This document shows positions 52,060 through 61,115 of a stretch of DNA of 64,000 nt, piece by piece. The translations under genes and the position numbers were made by a program. Positions within the stretch are counted from its first letter, which is position 1; every line of letters begins with the position of its first letter. Under the pieces are notes generated by a model. The model saw only the letters and a program-made list of their open reading frames with translations, was not told the DNA's origin and ran no database searches. The stretch lies in the NCBI RefSeq assembly GCF_050589705.1, contig NZ_JBNGOT010000002.1:186001-250000 (forward strand). Reading direction: 5' to 3'. Source of the DNA: Sunxiuqinia rutila (GTDB lineage: Bacteria > Bacteroidota > Bacteroidia > Bacteroidales > Prolixibacteraceae).

Positions 52060-52172
52060 CCCGCGTATTATGTATCTGTGAAACGAGCCAGGCCAAGGCT
52101 AACAGGAATTGGCCGGTTTTATATAATGGCGAGTGACATGTGTTACTTTAAAAAATCAAATATTACAAACAC

Positions 52173-52946
52173 ATGAAAAAGACGGTTCAGGAACTACTTC
52201 TGGTTGATAATATTCAATTAAACCATGATAATTTCAAGCTAGTACTTCAGGCACCAACCAAATTACCTCAGATTTTTCCGGGGCAATTTGTTAATGTTGA
52301 AATTAAAAAGGCCACTGAAATCTTTCTAAGAAGACCCTTTTCGGTATTGGATGTCAATTACGAGAACAATACCTTTTCATTGCTGGTAAAAATATTAGGA
52401 CGAGGCTCAAAAGTCTTGACAACCTACCAATCCGGCGATAAAATCAGTGTTATATTCCCATTGGGAAGCAGCTTTACGTTGCCGGATAAAAACGACCGGG
52501 TACTCCTGGTTGGTGGTGGCAGCGGTGTTGCCCCTATGCTTTTCTTAGCAAAAATATGTGGTTTAAAGCCCGAAAATGTTCATGTTATACTTGGAGCAAG
52601 GAGTCAGCAAGATCACATTGATATTAGTGCTTACAAAGCCTTTGGAAACTATTACTTCACGACTGAAGACGGAAGTCTGGGCGAAAAGGGATTTGTTACG
52701 CATCATCCTGTTTTTAGCCAGGAATTAAGTTCATTTGATAAAGTTTACACTTGTGGACCGGACTTAATGATGAAAGCAGTTGCCAAAGAAGCAGCTGACA
52801 AAAATATCTTTTGTGAAGTGTCGTTGGAGAATATGATGGCCTGTGGATTTGGCGTTTGCCTGTGCTGTGTAGAAAAAACAAAAGAAGGAAATAAATGTGT
52901 ATGCACCGAAGGACCGGTATTTAATATTAATAAGCTAACATGGTAG
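52173..52946 (+). CDS. pyrK: Dihydroorotate dehydrogenase electron transfer subunit PyrK
   Basis: A 257-residue FAD/[2Fe-2S] protein that passes electrons from PyrD to NAD+ in pyrimidine synthesis. The FAD-binding RRPFSVLD, the NAD-site GGGSGVAPMLFLA and the cysteine cluster CGFGVCLCC with a later VCTEGP (cysteines of the 2Fe-2S centre) are present. Its stop overlaps pyrD by 7 bases, so translation is coupled. Confidence 0.95.
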   Translation: MKKTVQELLLVDNIQLNHDNFKLVLQAPTKLPQIFPGQFVNVEIKKATEIFLRRPFSVLDVNYENNTFSLLVKILGRGSKVLTTYQSGDKISVIFPLGSSFTLPDKNDRVLLVGGGSGVAPMLFLAKICGLKPENVHVILGARSQQDHIDISAYKAFGNYYFTTEDGSLGEKGFVTHHPVFSQELSSFDKVYTCGPDLMMKAVAKEAADKNIFCEVSLENMMACGFGVCLCCVEKTKEGNKCVCTEGPVFNINKLTW

Positions 52947-53851
52947 ATTTAAGTGTTCGTATAAAAGATTTAACGTTTAAAAATCCGGTTTTAACAGCCT
53001 CCGGAACGTGCGGATTTGGGGAAGAGATCGCTGATTTTATGGACTTGTCGAAGCTTGGTGGCATTGTGATGAAAGGAACCACGCTAAAGCCTCGTGAAGG
53101 GAATGATTACCCCAGGATGGCTGAAACCCCTTCTGGAATGCTTAATGCCGTTGGCTTACAGAACAAAGGGGTAGACAATTTTATTCAGAATATTTATCCC
53201 AATATAAAAGATATTGACAGTCAGTTCATCGTTAATGTTAATGGATCTACCATTGAAGAATATGTTGAACTGACGGAAAAAATCAATGAGCTGGATAAAA
53301 TTCCGGCCATTGAATTGAATATTAGCTGTCCGAATGTAAAAGAGGGCGGAATGGCTTTTGGTGTTAGCTGTCCTTCTGCAGAAGCAGTTGTACGCGCAGT
53401 TCGTAAGGTTTATAGCAAACCCATGATTGTTAAATTATCACCCAATGTGACAAACATTGCTGAAATTGCAAAAGCAGTTGAAGGCCAGGGAGCTGATGCC
53501 GTATCGCTGGTTAATACCTTCTTAGGAATGGCCGTTGATGCAAACACCCGGAAGCCAGTATTATCTACCATCACAGGAGGACTTTCGGGGCCTGCGATTA
53601 AGCCAATTGCGCTGCGTATGGTGTGGCAGGTATATCAGGCCGTAAAGGTTCCTGTTGTTGGTATGGGAGGAATTATGAATGCCACTGACGCAATTGAGTT
53701 CATGCTTGCCGGTGCTTCAGCCGTTCAGGTGGGAACTGCGATTTTTATTGACCCAACCATTCCGGTTCAAATTGTATCAGGTATTCAGAGCTACATGGAA
53801 ACGCATGGAATTCAGTCAGCCAGCGAGCTTACTGGCAGTTTACAAATATAA
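52940..53851 (+). CDS. pyrD: Dihydroorotate dehydrogenase class 1B catalytic subunit
   Basis: A 303-residue FMN enzyme oxidising dihydroorotate to orotate. The catalytic-loop cysteine lies in ELNISCPNVK, with VKLSPNVTNI, SLVNTFLGMAVD and GMGGIMNATDAIEFMLAGASAVQVGTA as FMN contacts. Partner is PyrK upstream, which marks class 1B. The other pyrimidine genes are elsewhere. Confidence 0.96.
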   Translation: MVDLSVRIKDLTFKNPVLTASGTCGFGEEIADFMDLSKLGGIVMKGTTLKPREGNDYPRMAETPSGMLNAVGLQNKGVDNFIQNIYPNIKDIDSQFIVNVNGSTIEEYVELTEKINELDKIPAIELNISCPNVKEGGMAFGVSCPSAEAVVRAVRKVYSKPMIVKLSPNVTNIAEIAKAVEGQGADAVSLVNTFLGMAVDANTRKPVLSTITGGLSGPAIKPIALRMVWQVYQAVKVPVVGMGGIMNATDAIEFMLAGASAVQVGTAIFIDPTIPVQIVSGIQSYMETHGIQSASELTGSLQI

Positions 53852-53877
53852 AATACAGAAGTTTACGTTTGTAAAAT

Positions 53878-55179
53878 ATGAAATACTTGAAATATACGGT
53901 ACTTGTCATTCTTTTTGTTCTGTCTTATGGATCAAAGAGAATTAATAGGCAGAAACAAATTCCGGCTTATTATGAGCTCGAGATTAAAGGCCTGAACTAC
54001 CGTATAAAAAATGATCTTTCAGATTTCGAATACTCCAAATACATCGACAAGCAAGTCAAACGTTTTATTCAGCGCTGGGAACTCAAAGGTGTTTCCATCG
54101 CTGTTATAAAAGACGAAAAACTAGTTTATGCCCAAGGGTTTGGCGAGGCCGATAAACAGGGCAATGAGGTGTATCCAGGCAGCCTTTTTCGCGTGGCCAG
54201 TGTGTCCAAGCTACTGACAGCCATTGCGATCATGCAATTGGTGGAAGAAAACCGCTTATCCTTATCTGATAAGGTTTTTGGCCCTGGAGCCATTCTTGAT
54301 AACAGCCACTTTGAGCGAGTCCGCGATCAAAAACTATACAACATTACGGTTCGTAATTTGCTTGCGCACTCTGGCGGGTGGTCACAGCGGTATGGTGATC
54401 CGGCATTTCACTCCTTAAGTATTGCCGATATTGTTGGGGATACACCTCCCGCTACGATGGATACGTATTCAAAATATGTGGCCAGCCGACGACTTTCGTT
54501 TGCGCCAGGTACTCAAGTTTCATATTCCAACCTGGGCTACATGTTTTTGGGAGAGGTTATCTCCGCCATCAGTGGGAAAAGCTATGAAGACTATGTTCGG
54601 GACGAAGTTTTGATTCCAAACGGAATTGTCGATATGCACATCGGACGTAGCCACGTTGAATACCGTTATCCCAATGAAGTCGATTATTTTGAACAACGCG
54701 GAAGCCAGCAGATTTTTGCTTATGAAGGAACCGGAATCAAGGTTCCCAAGTCAGACGGAGGAAATCCAATTGAGCTTTTAGGAGCTGCCGGTGGGTGGAT
54801 TTGTTCTTCGGTTGAATTGGCTCGCTTGTTGGTTTTAATTGACGGACACGAAGCGGTACGCGATATTTTACAAGACAGTTCAATTCTGGAAATGACAGAC
54901 AATACTTACGCCCAAGGGCCTCTGGGATGGCGGGCAACTACTGATCACGGCACATGGGCGCGCACAGGCAGTATGGCCGGCTCTGTAGCCATGCTCAAAC
55001 GCCAAAACGATGGCCTTAGCTGGATCTTTCTTTCTAACACCAGCAGCTGGAAAGGCTCGCGCTTTTCCTCCGAAATTAACCGTTTTATGGGCAACCTAAC
55101 CCGGCGCGTAAAAGAATGGCCACAACAGGATTTGTTTAATTATTACCCGATTGAAACGCTTCCGCTGGCACTTAACTGA
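53878..55179 (+). CDS. Secreted serine hydrolase of the beta-lactamase / class C family
   Basis: A 433-residue protein with an N-terminal hydrophobic segment (residues 5-17). The catalytic SxxK is Ser108-Lys111 (VASVSKLLTA), the second motif is Tyr216-Ser-Asn218, and WARTGSMAGS near residue 365 fills the place of the third (HTG/KTG) motif. Family members are D,D-peptidases, esterases or beta-lactamases; the substrate is unknown. It follows pyrD after 26 bases but is functionally unrelated. Confidence 0.88.
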   Translation: MKYLKYTVLVILFVLSYGSKRINRQKQIPAYYELEIKGLNYRIKNDLSDFEYSKYIDKQVKRFIQRWELKGVSIAVIKDEKLVYAQGFGEADKQGNEVYPGSLFRVASVSKLLTAIAIMQLVEENRLSLSDKVFGPGAILDNSHFERVRDQKLYNITVRNLLAHSGGWSQRYGDPAFHSLSIADIVGDTPPATMDTYSKYVASRRLSFAPGTQVSYSNLGYMFLGEVISAISGKSYEDYVRDEVLIPNGIVDMHIGRSHVEYRYPNEVDYFEQRGSQQIFAYEGTGIKVPKSDGGNPIELLGAAGGWICSSVELARLLVLIDGHEAVRDILQDSSILEMTDNTYAQGPLGWRATTDHGTWARTGSMAGSVAMLKRQNDGLSWIFLSNTSSWKGSRFSSEINRFMGNLTRRVKEWPQQDLFNYYPIETLPLALN

Positions 55180-55274
55180 GAACCTGTTCTTCAGCATTAT
55201 TCTGCGTTTACCCATTTCTTCTGATTTATTTTTTCCTATTTTTAACCGAAATCTGATAAGAGGAGGAATGATTT

Positions 55275-55727
55275 ATGAAGTTATGTTTTTGTATCTGCTG
55301 TTTTCTAATTGCAGTATCTTCAAAGGGGCAGGAAACTTTTCAGTTTAAACAAATTGCTTGCGATTTTCCGGAAATTAAGGAATGTACGTACGATAAATTA
55401 TTGGGAGAAAAGCTATCCATTAAGCTTGAACAGTTTAATCGGGTTTACACCAAAGAGGTTAATTGCGGTCCTCCCAACTATATTTCTTCCATTGAAATTC
55501 AAAAGCCCGACCTTTATTACTCCATCCAAAAGCTTACCAAGCACTACCGCAAGTGCAAAAAAAAGGATATCCTGTCTCAGGAAAAAATAGAGAAAGAGAT
55601 GGTTGAAATTATCGACAAGTCGATTCTTATTTTTAATCAGCAAACAGATTCGGTTGAGCAGGAATTGAGGCAGGCTAACAATTCGGAAGATATTATTGGT
55701 GTTTTCGAGCGAATCATTATTGAATAA
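55275..55727 (+). CDS. Small secreted protein of unknown function
   Basis: A 150-residue protein with a signal peptide MKLCFCICCFLIAVSSKGQ and a lysine/glutamate-rich mature part with two or three cysteines. No family recognised. An unusually strong AGGAGG ribosome site at 55261-55266, 8 bases from the ATG, supports this start; most genes here have none. Confidence 0.6.
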   Translation: MKLCFCICCFLIAVSSKGQETFQFKQIACDFPEIKECTYDKLLGEKLSIKLEQFNRVYTKEVNCGPPNYISSIEIQKPDLYYSIQKLTKHYRKCKKKDILSQEKIEKEMVEIIDKSILIFNQQTDSVEQELRQANNSEDIIGVFERIIIE

Positions 55728-55912
55728 CTGCAATTTGCTTCTAAATTATCTCATTACTTTAGCCAGCTCTTAAAAGAACATTGGTTTTCTCCAATTTTAT
55801 TTAGCACATCCCATTTGGGAAGGCTTTGTTGACTTGAACTTTTCAATATCTAGCTTGTTGAATAAGTTGAATTTTCAAGAATAATCAAATGTTAAATAAA
55901 TAATTTTGGAGT

Positions 55913-57247
55913 ATGTCAGAGTTCAAGATCCTAATGCCTAAATTAGGCGAAAGTGTTCAGGAAGCTACAATTACCAAATGGTTTGTCAAAGAGGGAGATA
56001 CAATTGAGGAGGATGATCCTGTGTTTGAAGTGGCAACCGATAAGGTAGATTCTGAAATCCCATCGCCAGTAGATGGCGTTATCTCAAAAATCCTATTCCA
56101 GGAAGATGCATTGGTTCCTGTTGGTGAAGTGGTTGCTATTGTTAAAATTGACGGCGATGTTGACGATACAACAGAAGATGCAGCACAAGCAACGGATAAA
56201 GAAACAGAAGCACCAGCACCGACTTCTGAGGTAGAAACAGAAGCGAAGGCCGAAGAAAGTCAGCCAGCAGAATCAGCTAAATCTGCAAGTGTTAAAACAA
56301 CAGCTACACGCTTTTATTCTCCTTTGGTTAAAAGCATAGCCGAAAAGGAAAATATTAGCCTGGAGGAGCTCGAAACCATTCAAGGCTCGGGGCAAAATGG
56401 CCGTGTGCAGAAAAATGACCTGTTGAAATACCTGGAAGACAAAAAATCAGGTAAAGCGCAACCCGAAATTGCAACAACTGCCAGCACAAGCGAAGAAGTG
56501 AAACCTTCGGCTCCTAAAATCAGCCCATCAATTGGGGCCAATGAGCAGATCATTGAAATGGACCGCGTTCGTAAGCTGATTGCTGACCACATGGTACGGT
56601 CGAAGCAAACTTCACCTCACGTAACTTCTGTTGTTGAAGTTGATGTTACCAACCTGGTCCTTTGGAGAAAAAAGGTGAAAGATCAATTTCAGGAAAAATA
56701 CGGCGAGAAAATTACATTTATGCCTGTGTTTACAGAAGCAGTAGCCAAAGCATTGATGGAGTTTCCAATTGTAAACTCCTCAGTTGATGGCGATAAAATC
56801 ATCTTGCACAAGTCGGCCAATGTTGCAATTGCAGTAGCCAAACCCGATGGGAATCTGGTTGTTCCGGTGATTAAGGAAGCTGAGCAAAAGAATTTGCTGG
56901 GTATTACTAAAAACCTGAATGAACTGGCAGAAGGAGCCCGTAATAATAAGCTCAAACCCGATGCTTATCAGGGCGGAACCTTTACCATCACCAATTTTGG
57001 CTCTTTCCGAAATGTTATTGGAACCCCAATTATCAACCAGCCTCAGGTAGCTATTTTGGCTACAGGAACGATTGAAAAGAAACCGGCTGTCATGGAAACT
57101 CCAACTGGCGATGTAATTGTTGTCAGACACAAAATGTTCCTTTCGTTGTCCTACGACCATCGAATTATTGATGGAGCCATGGGTGGAGCTTTTGTCAGAC
57201 GTATTGGTGATATTCTCGAGGCTTTCGATATCAATCGGGAAATTTGA
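55913..57247 (+). CDS. 2-oxoacid dehydrogenase acyltransferase E2 (branched-chain type)
   Basis: A 444-residue E2. The lipoyl domain holds Lys44 in TDKVDSEIPSP. An Ala/Glu/Thr linker (about 85-125) is followed by a subunit-binding domain (about 137-172, YSPLVKSIAEKENISLEEL) and a catalytic domain with SYDHRIIDGAMGG. The DKVDSEI lipoyl motif is typical of branched-chain E2. Together with the fused E1 gene 45 bases behind it, it forms a branched-chain 2-oxoacid dehydrogenase. E2 precedes E1, and the E3 gene is not here. Confidence 0.92.
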   Translation: MSEFKILMPKLGESVQEATITKWFVKEGDTIEEDDPVFEVATDKVDSEIPSPVDGVISKILFQEDALVPVGEVVAIVKIDGDVDDTTEDAAQATDKETEAPAPTSEVETEAKAEESQPAESAKSASVKTTATRFYSPLVKSIAEKENISLEELETIQGSGQNGRVQKNDLLKYLEDKKSGKAQPEIATTASTSEEVKPSAPKISPSIGANEQIIEMDRVRKLIADHMVRSKQTSPHVTSVVEVDVTNLVLWRKKVKDQFQEKYGEKITFMPVFTEAVAKALMEFPIVNSSVDGDKIILHKSANVAIAVAKPDGNLVVPVIKEAEQKNLLGITKNLNELAEGARNNKLKPDAYQGGTFTITNFGSFRNVIGTPIINQPQVAILATGTIEKKPAVMETPTGDVIVVRHKMFLSLSYDHRIIDGAMGGAFVRRIGDILEAFDINREI

Positions 57248-57292
57248 TCGGGATATTTTACTATTTACTAATCATTTAGAGATAATTTAGAA

Positions 57293-59335
57293 ATGACAAC
57301 CATACCTAAAGTATATTCAATAAAAGATACACCAAAGGAAACGCTCGAGTCATGGTTCAAACTAATGACTTTGGGACGGGCTATTGATGACAAGGCCCCC
57401 AATTACCTGAAGCAGGCTATTGGGTGGTCGTATCATGCGCCATATGCCGGACATGATGGTATTCAACTGGCTATTGGACAAATCTTTGAAAAGCAGAAAG
57501 ATCATTTATTCCCTTACTACCGGGATATGCTAACAGCCTTTTCTGCTGGTTTAACCGCCGAAGAATTAATTCTGAATGGAATTTCAAAGGCAACCGACCC
57601 CTCCAGTGGTGGGCGTCATATGTCGAACCATTTTGCCAAGCCCGAATGGAATATTCACAATGTTTCATCGCTTACCGGAAATCATACCTTGCATGCAGTG
57701 GGCGTGGCCCGAGCCATCAAATATTATGGCGAAAAAGCGGTGTCCATTAGCTCGCAGGGAGAGTCGTCTTTGTCTGAAGGCTACGTGTATGAAGCTATTA
57801 ACGGCGCTTCGAAGGAAAAGCTTCCGGTTATTTTTACGGTGCAAGATAACGGCTATGGAATTTCAGTTCCTAAGAAAGACCAAACAGCTGCACGCAAAGT
57901 GGCCAATAACTTCAAAGGCTTTAAAAACCTGCGCATTATTCATTGCAACGGAAAAGATGTTTTCGATTCGATGAATGCCATGACTGAGGCTAAACGCCAT
58001 GTATTGGAGGCTGGGGAGCCGGTTATTGTGCAGGCCAACTGTGTGCGCATGCGTTCGCATTCCAACTCAGACCGGCATGACTTGTACCGCTCAGAGGCAG
58101 AACGTCAATACGTGCTGGAATATGATCCATTGGCTAAGTTCAGAAGGATGCTAATTCGCTATAAGCGTTTTACTGAAGAAGAAATTGTGGCGATTGAGGC
58201 CGAAGCTAAGGCAACCTTAAAAGCTGCTCACAAAGCGGCCTTGGCTGCTCCGGATCCGGACCCGGATTCAATCTTTGACTTTATATTGCCGGAAGCTTAC
58301 ACTTCTGAGAAATATCCGGAGGGCACCCACCAGGAAGAAGGCGAAAAGAAAAAGCTGATTACCGGCTTAAATGAAACACTAAAAGCTGAGTTTCACCATA
58401 ACCCCGATACATTTATGTGGGGGCAGGATATGGCCAATAAGGACAAAGGAGGAATCTTTAATGTGTCGAAAGGGCTTCAGCAGGAGTTTGGTCCAAAACG
58501 AATTTTCAATGCACCTATTGCCGAGGATTTTATCATGGGAACGGCTAACGGGATGTCTCGATTTAGTGAGAAAATACGTGTTGTTGTCGAGGGAGCCGAA
58601 TTTGCCGACTACTTTTGGCCTGCCATGGAGCAATATGTTGATTCAAGTCACGACTATTGGCGCTCCAACGGTAAATTTACACCCAATGTAACAATCCGTC
58701 TGGCATCAGGGGGCTATATTGGTGGCGGACTTTACCATTCACAAAATATTGAAGGCGCATTAACGTCCATTCCGGGAGTGCGAATTGTATATCCGTCTTT
58801 TGCAGATGATGCTGCCGGCCTGTTGCGCACATCAATTCGCTCGCGCGGAATGACTATGTTTATGGAGCCCAAAGCGCTGTATAACGATCCGAAGGCCGCA
58901 ACGGTCATTCCGGAAGACTTTGAAGTTCCGTTTGGAAAAGCACGAACCCGTAGAGAAGGAAGCGATCTTTTCATTGTAACCTATGGAAATACAACGCATC
59001 ACTGCCTGGAAGCAGCCGAAAAATTAGCTGAAGAAGGTATTGATGCAGAAGTTCTTGATTTAAGATCACTGGTTCCGATGGATAAAGAGGCTATTATTAA
59101 CGGCGTGAAGAAGATCGGCAAAGTGCTTGTTGTTCATGAGGATAAAGTACATTCCGGCTTTGGTGCTGAAATTATGGCAACAATTATGGAAGAAGCTTTT
59201 GAATACCTGGATGGGCCGGTACACCGCATTGGATCACCATTTATGCCGGTTGGCTTCCATCCTATACTGGAACGTGCTATTTTGCCTAATGCAACTAAAA
59301 TTTACGATGCTGCCAAAAGTATCGTTGCTTACTAA
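57293..59335 (+). CDS. Fused E1 alpha/beta subunit of branched-chain 2-oxoacid dehydrogenase
   Basis: A 680-residue fusion: E1 alpha (about 1-330) with SQGESSLSEGYVYEAINGA and DNGYGIS of the thiamine site, then E1 beta (about 350-680), with VVVEGAEFADYFWPAMEQ and EDKVHSGFGAEI. It oxidatively decarboxylates branched-chain 2-oxoacids to make branched acyl-CoA, which feeds the iso/anteiso fatty acids common in Bacteroidota. Fusion of alpha and beta is typical for the phylum. Confidence 0.93.
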   Translation: MTTIPKVYSIKDTPKETLESWFKLMTLGRAIDDKAPNYLKQAIGWSYHAPYAGHDGIQLAIGQIFEKQKDHLFPYYRDMLTAFSAGLTAEELILNGISKATDPSSGGRHMSNHFAKPEWNIHNVSSLTGNHTLHAVGVARAIKYYGEKAVSISSQGESSLSEGYVYEAINGASKEKLPVIFTVQDNGYGISVPKKDQTAARKVANNFKGFKNLRIIHCNGKDVFDSMNAMTEAKRHVLEAGEPVIVQANCVRMRSHSNSDRHDLYRSEAERQYVLEYDPLAKFRRMLIRYKRFTEEEIVAIEAEAKATLKAAHKAALAAPDPDPDSIFDFILPEAYTSEKYPEGTHQEEGEKKKLITGLNETLKAEFHHNPDTFMWGQDMANKDKGGIFNVSKGLQQEFGPKRIFNAPIAEDFIMGTANGMSRFSEKIRVVVEGAEFADYFWPAMEQYVDSSHDYWRSNGKFTPNVTIRLASGGYIGGGLYHSQNIEGALTSIPGVRIVYPSFADDAAGLLRTSIRSRGMTMFMEPKALYNDPKAATVIPEDFEVPFGKARTRREGSDLFIVTYGNTTHHCLEAAEKLAEEGIDAEVLDLRSLVPMDKEAIINGVKKIGKVLVVHEDKVHSGFGAEIMATIMEEAFEYLDGPVHRIGSPFMPVGFHPILERAILPNATKIYDAAKSIVAY

Positions 59336-59346
59336 AATCAGAAAAT

Positions 59347-59853
59347 ATGAGTACTGCAATTATCTATAGTTTTACCTCAAATAAAACCGCGAAGGCCGGC
59401 GAGAAGATTGTCGCTGCTATCGGTAAATCATTTGAAACAACCACGGTAGATGCCGATCAATTGACAGAGGAAGAATTTCTTGCTTACAATCAACTGATTC
59501 TTGGTGTGCCTACCTGGTTTGACGGAGAGTTGCCCCATTACTGGGATGAGTTTGTTCCAGCGATTGAAGAAATGGACTTGAAAGGCAAGAAGGTTGCTAT
59601 TTACGGGTTGGCCGATCAAGTTGGCTACCCGGAGAATTTTGCTGATGGCATTGGCATCCTGGGACGCTTGATGCGTGAGCGTGGTGCCGAACTTGTAGGT
59701 GAAACAGCCATCGAAAGTTACAAATTTGAATCATCTCATGCTATTGAGAATGATAAGTTTATGGGCTTGGTGCTTGATCAGGAAAATCAAGCCAGACTGT
59801 CTAAAAAGCGAATCGAAAATTGGGTAGAAGACCTGAAAAATATTTTCAAGTAG
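59347..59853 (+). CDS. Flavodoxin
   Basis: A 168-residue FMN electron carrier. The phosphate loop region is YSFTSNKTAKAGEKI, with LILGVPTWFDGELPHYWDEF as the aromatic FMN contact and VAIYGLADQVGYPENFADGIG as a long-chain flavodoxin insert. It replaces ferredoxin under low iron. It starts 11 bases after the E1 gene and may share its transcript, with a terminator behind. Confidence 0.95.
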   Translation: MSTAIIYSFTSNKTAKAGEKIVAAIGKSFETTTVDADQLTEEEFLAYNQLILGVPTWFDGELPHYWDEFVPAIEEMDLKGKKVAIYGLADQVGYPENFADGIGILGRLMRERGAELVGETAIESYKFESSHAIENDKFMGLVLDQENQARLSKKRIENWVEDLKNIFK

Positions 59854-59879
59854 ACTCTGACAGCTATTCGAAAGTGATG

Positions 59880-59909
59880 AAGCATGGGCTGTTTAGTCCA
59901 TGCTTTTTT
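59880..59909 (+). terminator. Intrinsic terminator after flavodoxin
   Basis: AAGCATGG (59880-59887) pairs with CCATGCTT (59898-59905) and is followed by T and G. Probably ends the E2-E1-flavodoxin transcript. Confidence 0.8.
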
Positions 59910-59945
59910 GTTTGAACAGGATATTAAAACACTAATTGAAATACA

Positions 59946-60425
59946 ATGAAAACAATTAAGCAGAAAAAAGTTATTGCCTTGGTTGCTCACGACAACCGGA
60001 AAAAAGACATGATGGAATGGGTGTCATACAACTGGAAGGAATTGGTATTTCATAACCTCATTTGCACCGGAACAACGGGTAAGTTAATTCAGGAAACACT
60101 TTCAATGAAGTGCCATGAAAATGAGCTTATTCCGCCTGAAGTTATTCGGCTTAAGTCTGGCCCGCTTGGGGGAGACCAGCAGTTGGGGGCCTATATTGCT
60201 GAAGAAAAGGTAGATATGCTGATTTTTTTCTGGGATCCAATGCAGCCACAGCCTCACGACGTTGATGTTAAAGCCTTGCTACGCATATCCACCCTATACA
60301 ATATTCCCGTAGCAACTAATCGTTCAACAGCGGATTTTATAATCTCATCGAAATTGTTCCATGAGAAGTACAATCCATTAATAAAGGACTATTCTACTTA
60401 CATTTTGCGCAGTGTAGATATGTAA
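59946..60425 (+). CDS. mgsA: Methylglyoxal synthase
   Basis: A 159-residue enzyme converting dihydroxyacetone phosphate to methylglyoxal, a bypass used when phosphate is low. IALVAHDNRKKDMMEWV at the start, LKSGPLGGDQQLGA with the catalytic aspartate, FFWDPMQPQPHDVDVKAL with the histidine, and VATNRSTADFI are the family blocks. Slightly longer than the 152 residues of E. coli. Function is clear; the reason for its place behind flavodoxin is not. Confidence 0.96.
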   Translation: MKTIKQKKVIALVAHDNRKKDMMEWVSYNWKELVFHNLICTGTTGKLIQETLSMKCHENELIPPEVIRLKSGPLGGDQQLGAYIAEEKVDMLIFFWDPMQPQPHDVDVKALLRISTLYNIPVATNRSTADFIISSKLFHEKYNPLIKDYSTYILRSVDM

Positions 60426-61115
60426 ATTAGTGATAATAATTTGCTAAATGCGCATTGTGTTGAAATGTGAATTATTCAATCCTAATACCTTTAATCACTT
60501 GACCTGCAGTGTATTTGGCAGTTCACATTTGTGACATTAGTTTTGTGGCGTCAGTTTTGATTTAACTGTAATCATCTAAGGGCAAGATTGCTCTTCAACA
60601 AACTGGCCAGTGCCAATAGTTGAAGTATGGCCTGGAAGATTTAATTTTATAAAGGGATGATGATGCAGTTTGATGAATGGAAAGATCAAGTGCGATAGAA
60701 AAGCGGATATAACTGCAGAAGTATGCTGTTTATTAGAAAACATAATTAACTGCCTGAGCTTTTAATATTCTAAGTGATCCTTACCATTGATAAGAAATAC
60801 CGGAATGCCATGGGTAGTCAGATTTAGAACTAATTTCTAGGATAATTAATCGCAACCAAGGTACTTGATACTAGTTTGTGCAATGTGGGCATCGTCCGAT
60901 GAATTAAGGATCCTTTTATTTGGAGACTATAGTTTTGAGTTGGATTAACTAATTGGAAGGAAGATATCATTGTTGTAGCAAAATGAAATATAAATGCTTA
61001 ATCCATAAATTGAGGTTTTCAAATTTAACAAAAATAATTGTCCTATAGTTGATATTATGTTATTTTTGTGTATTCAAAAAAAGGAGAGCGAAAACTCTCC
61101 TTTTAATTTAGTCTA
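60426..61115. other. Intergenic region between mgsA and the TPR protein gene
   Basis: About 690 bases, AT-rich. I see the leftward terminator of the TPR gene at its right end and no gene or recognisable RNA elsewhere. Confidence 0.55.
61075..61104 (-). terminator. Intrinsic terminator of the TPR protein gene
   Basis: On the minus strand AAAAGGAGAG pairs with CTCTCCTTTT around a TTTTCG loop and runs into a T-tract. It starts 12 bases past the stop. The stem is also usable on the plus strand, but the plus strand has a poor T-run. Confidence 0.8.
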
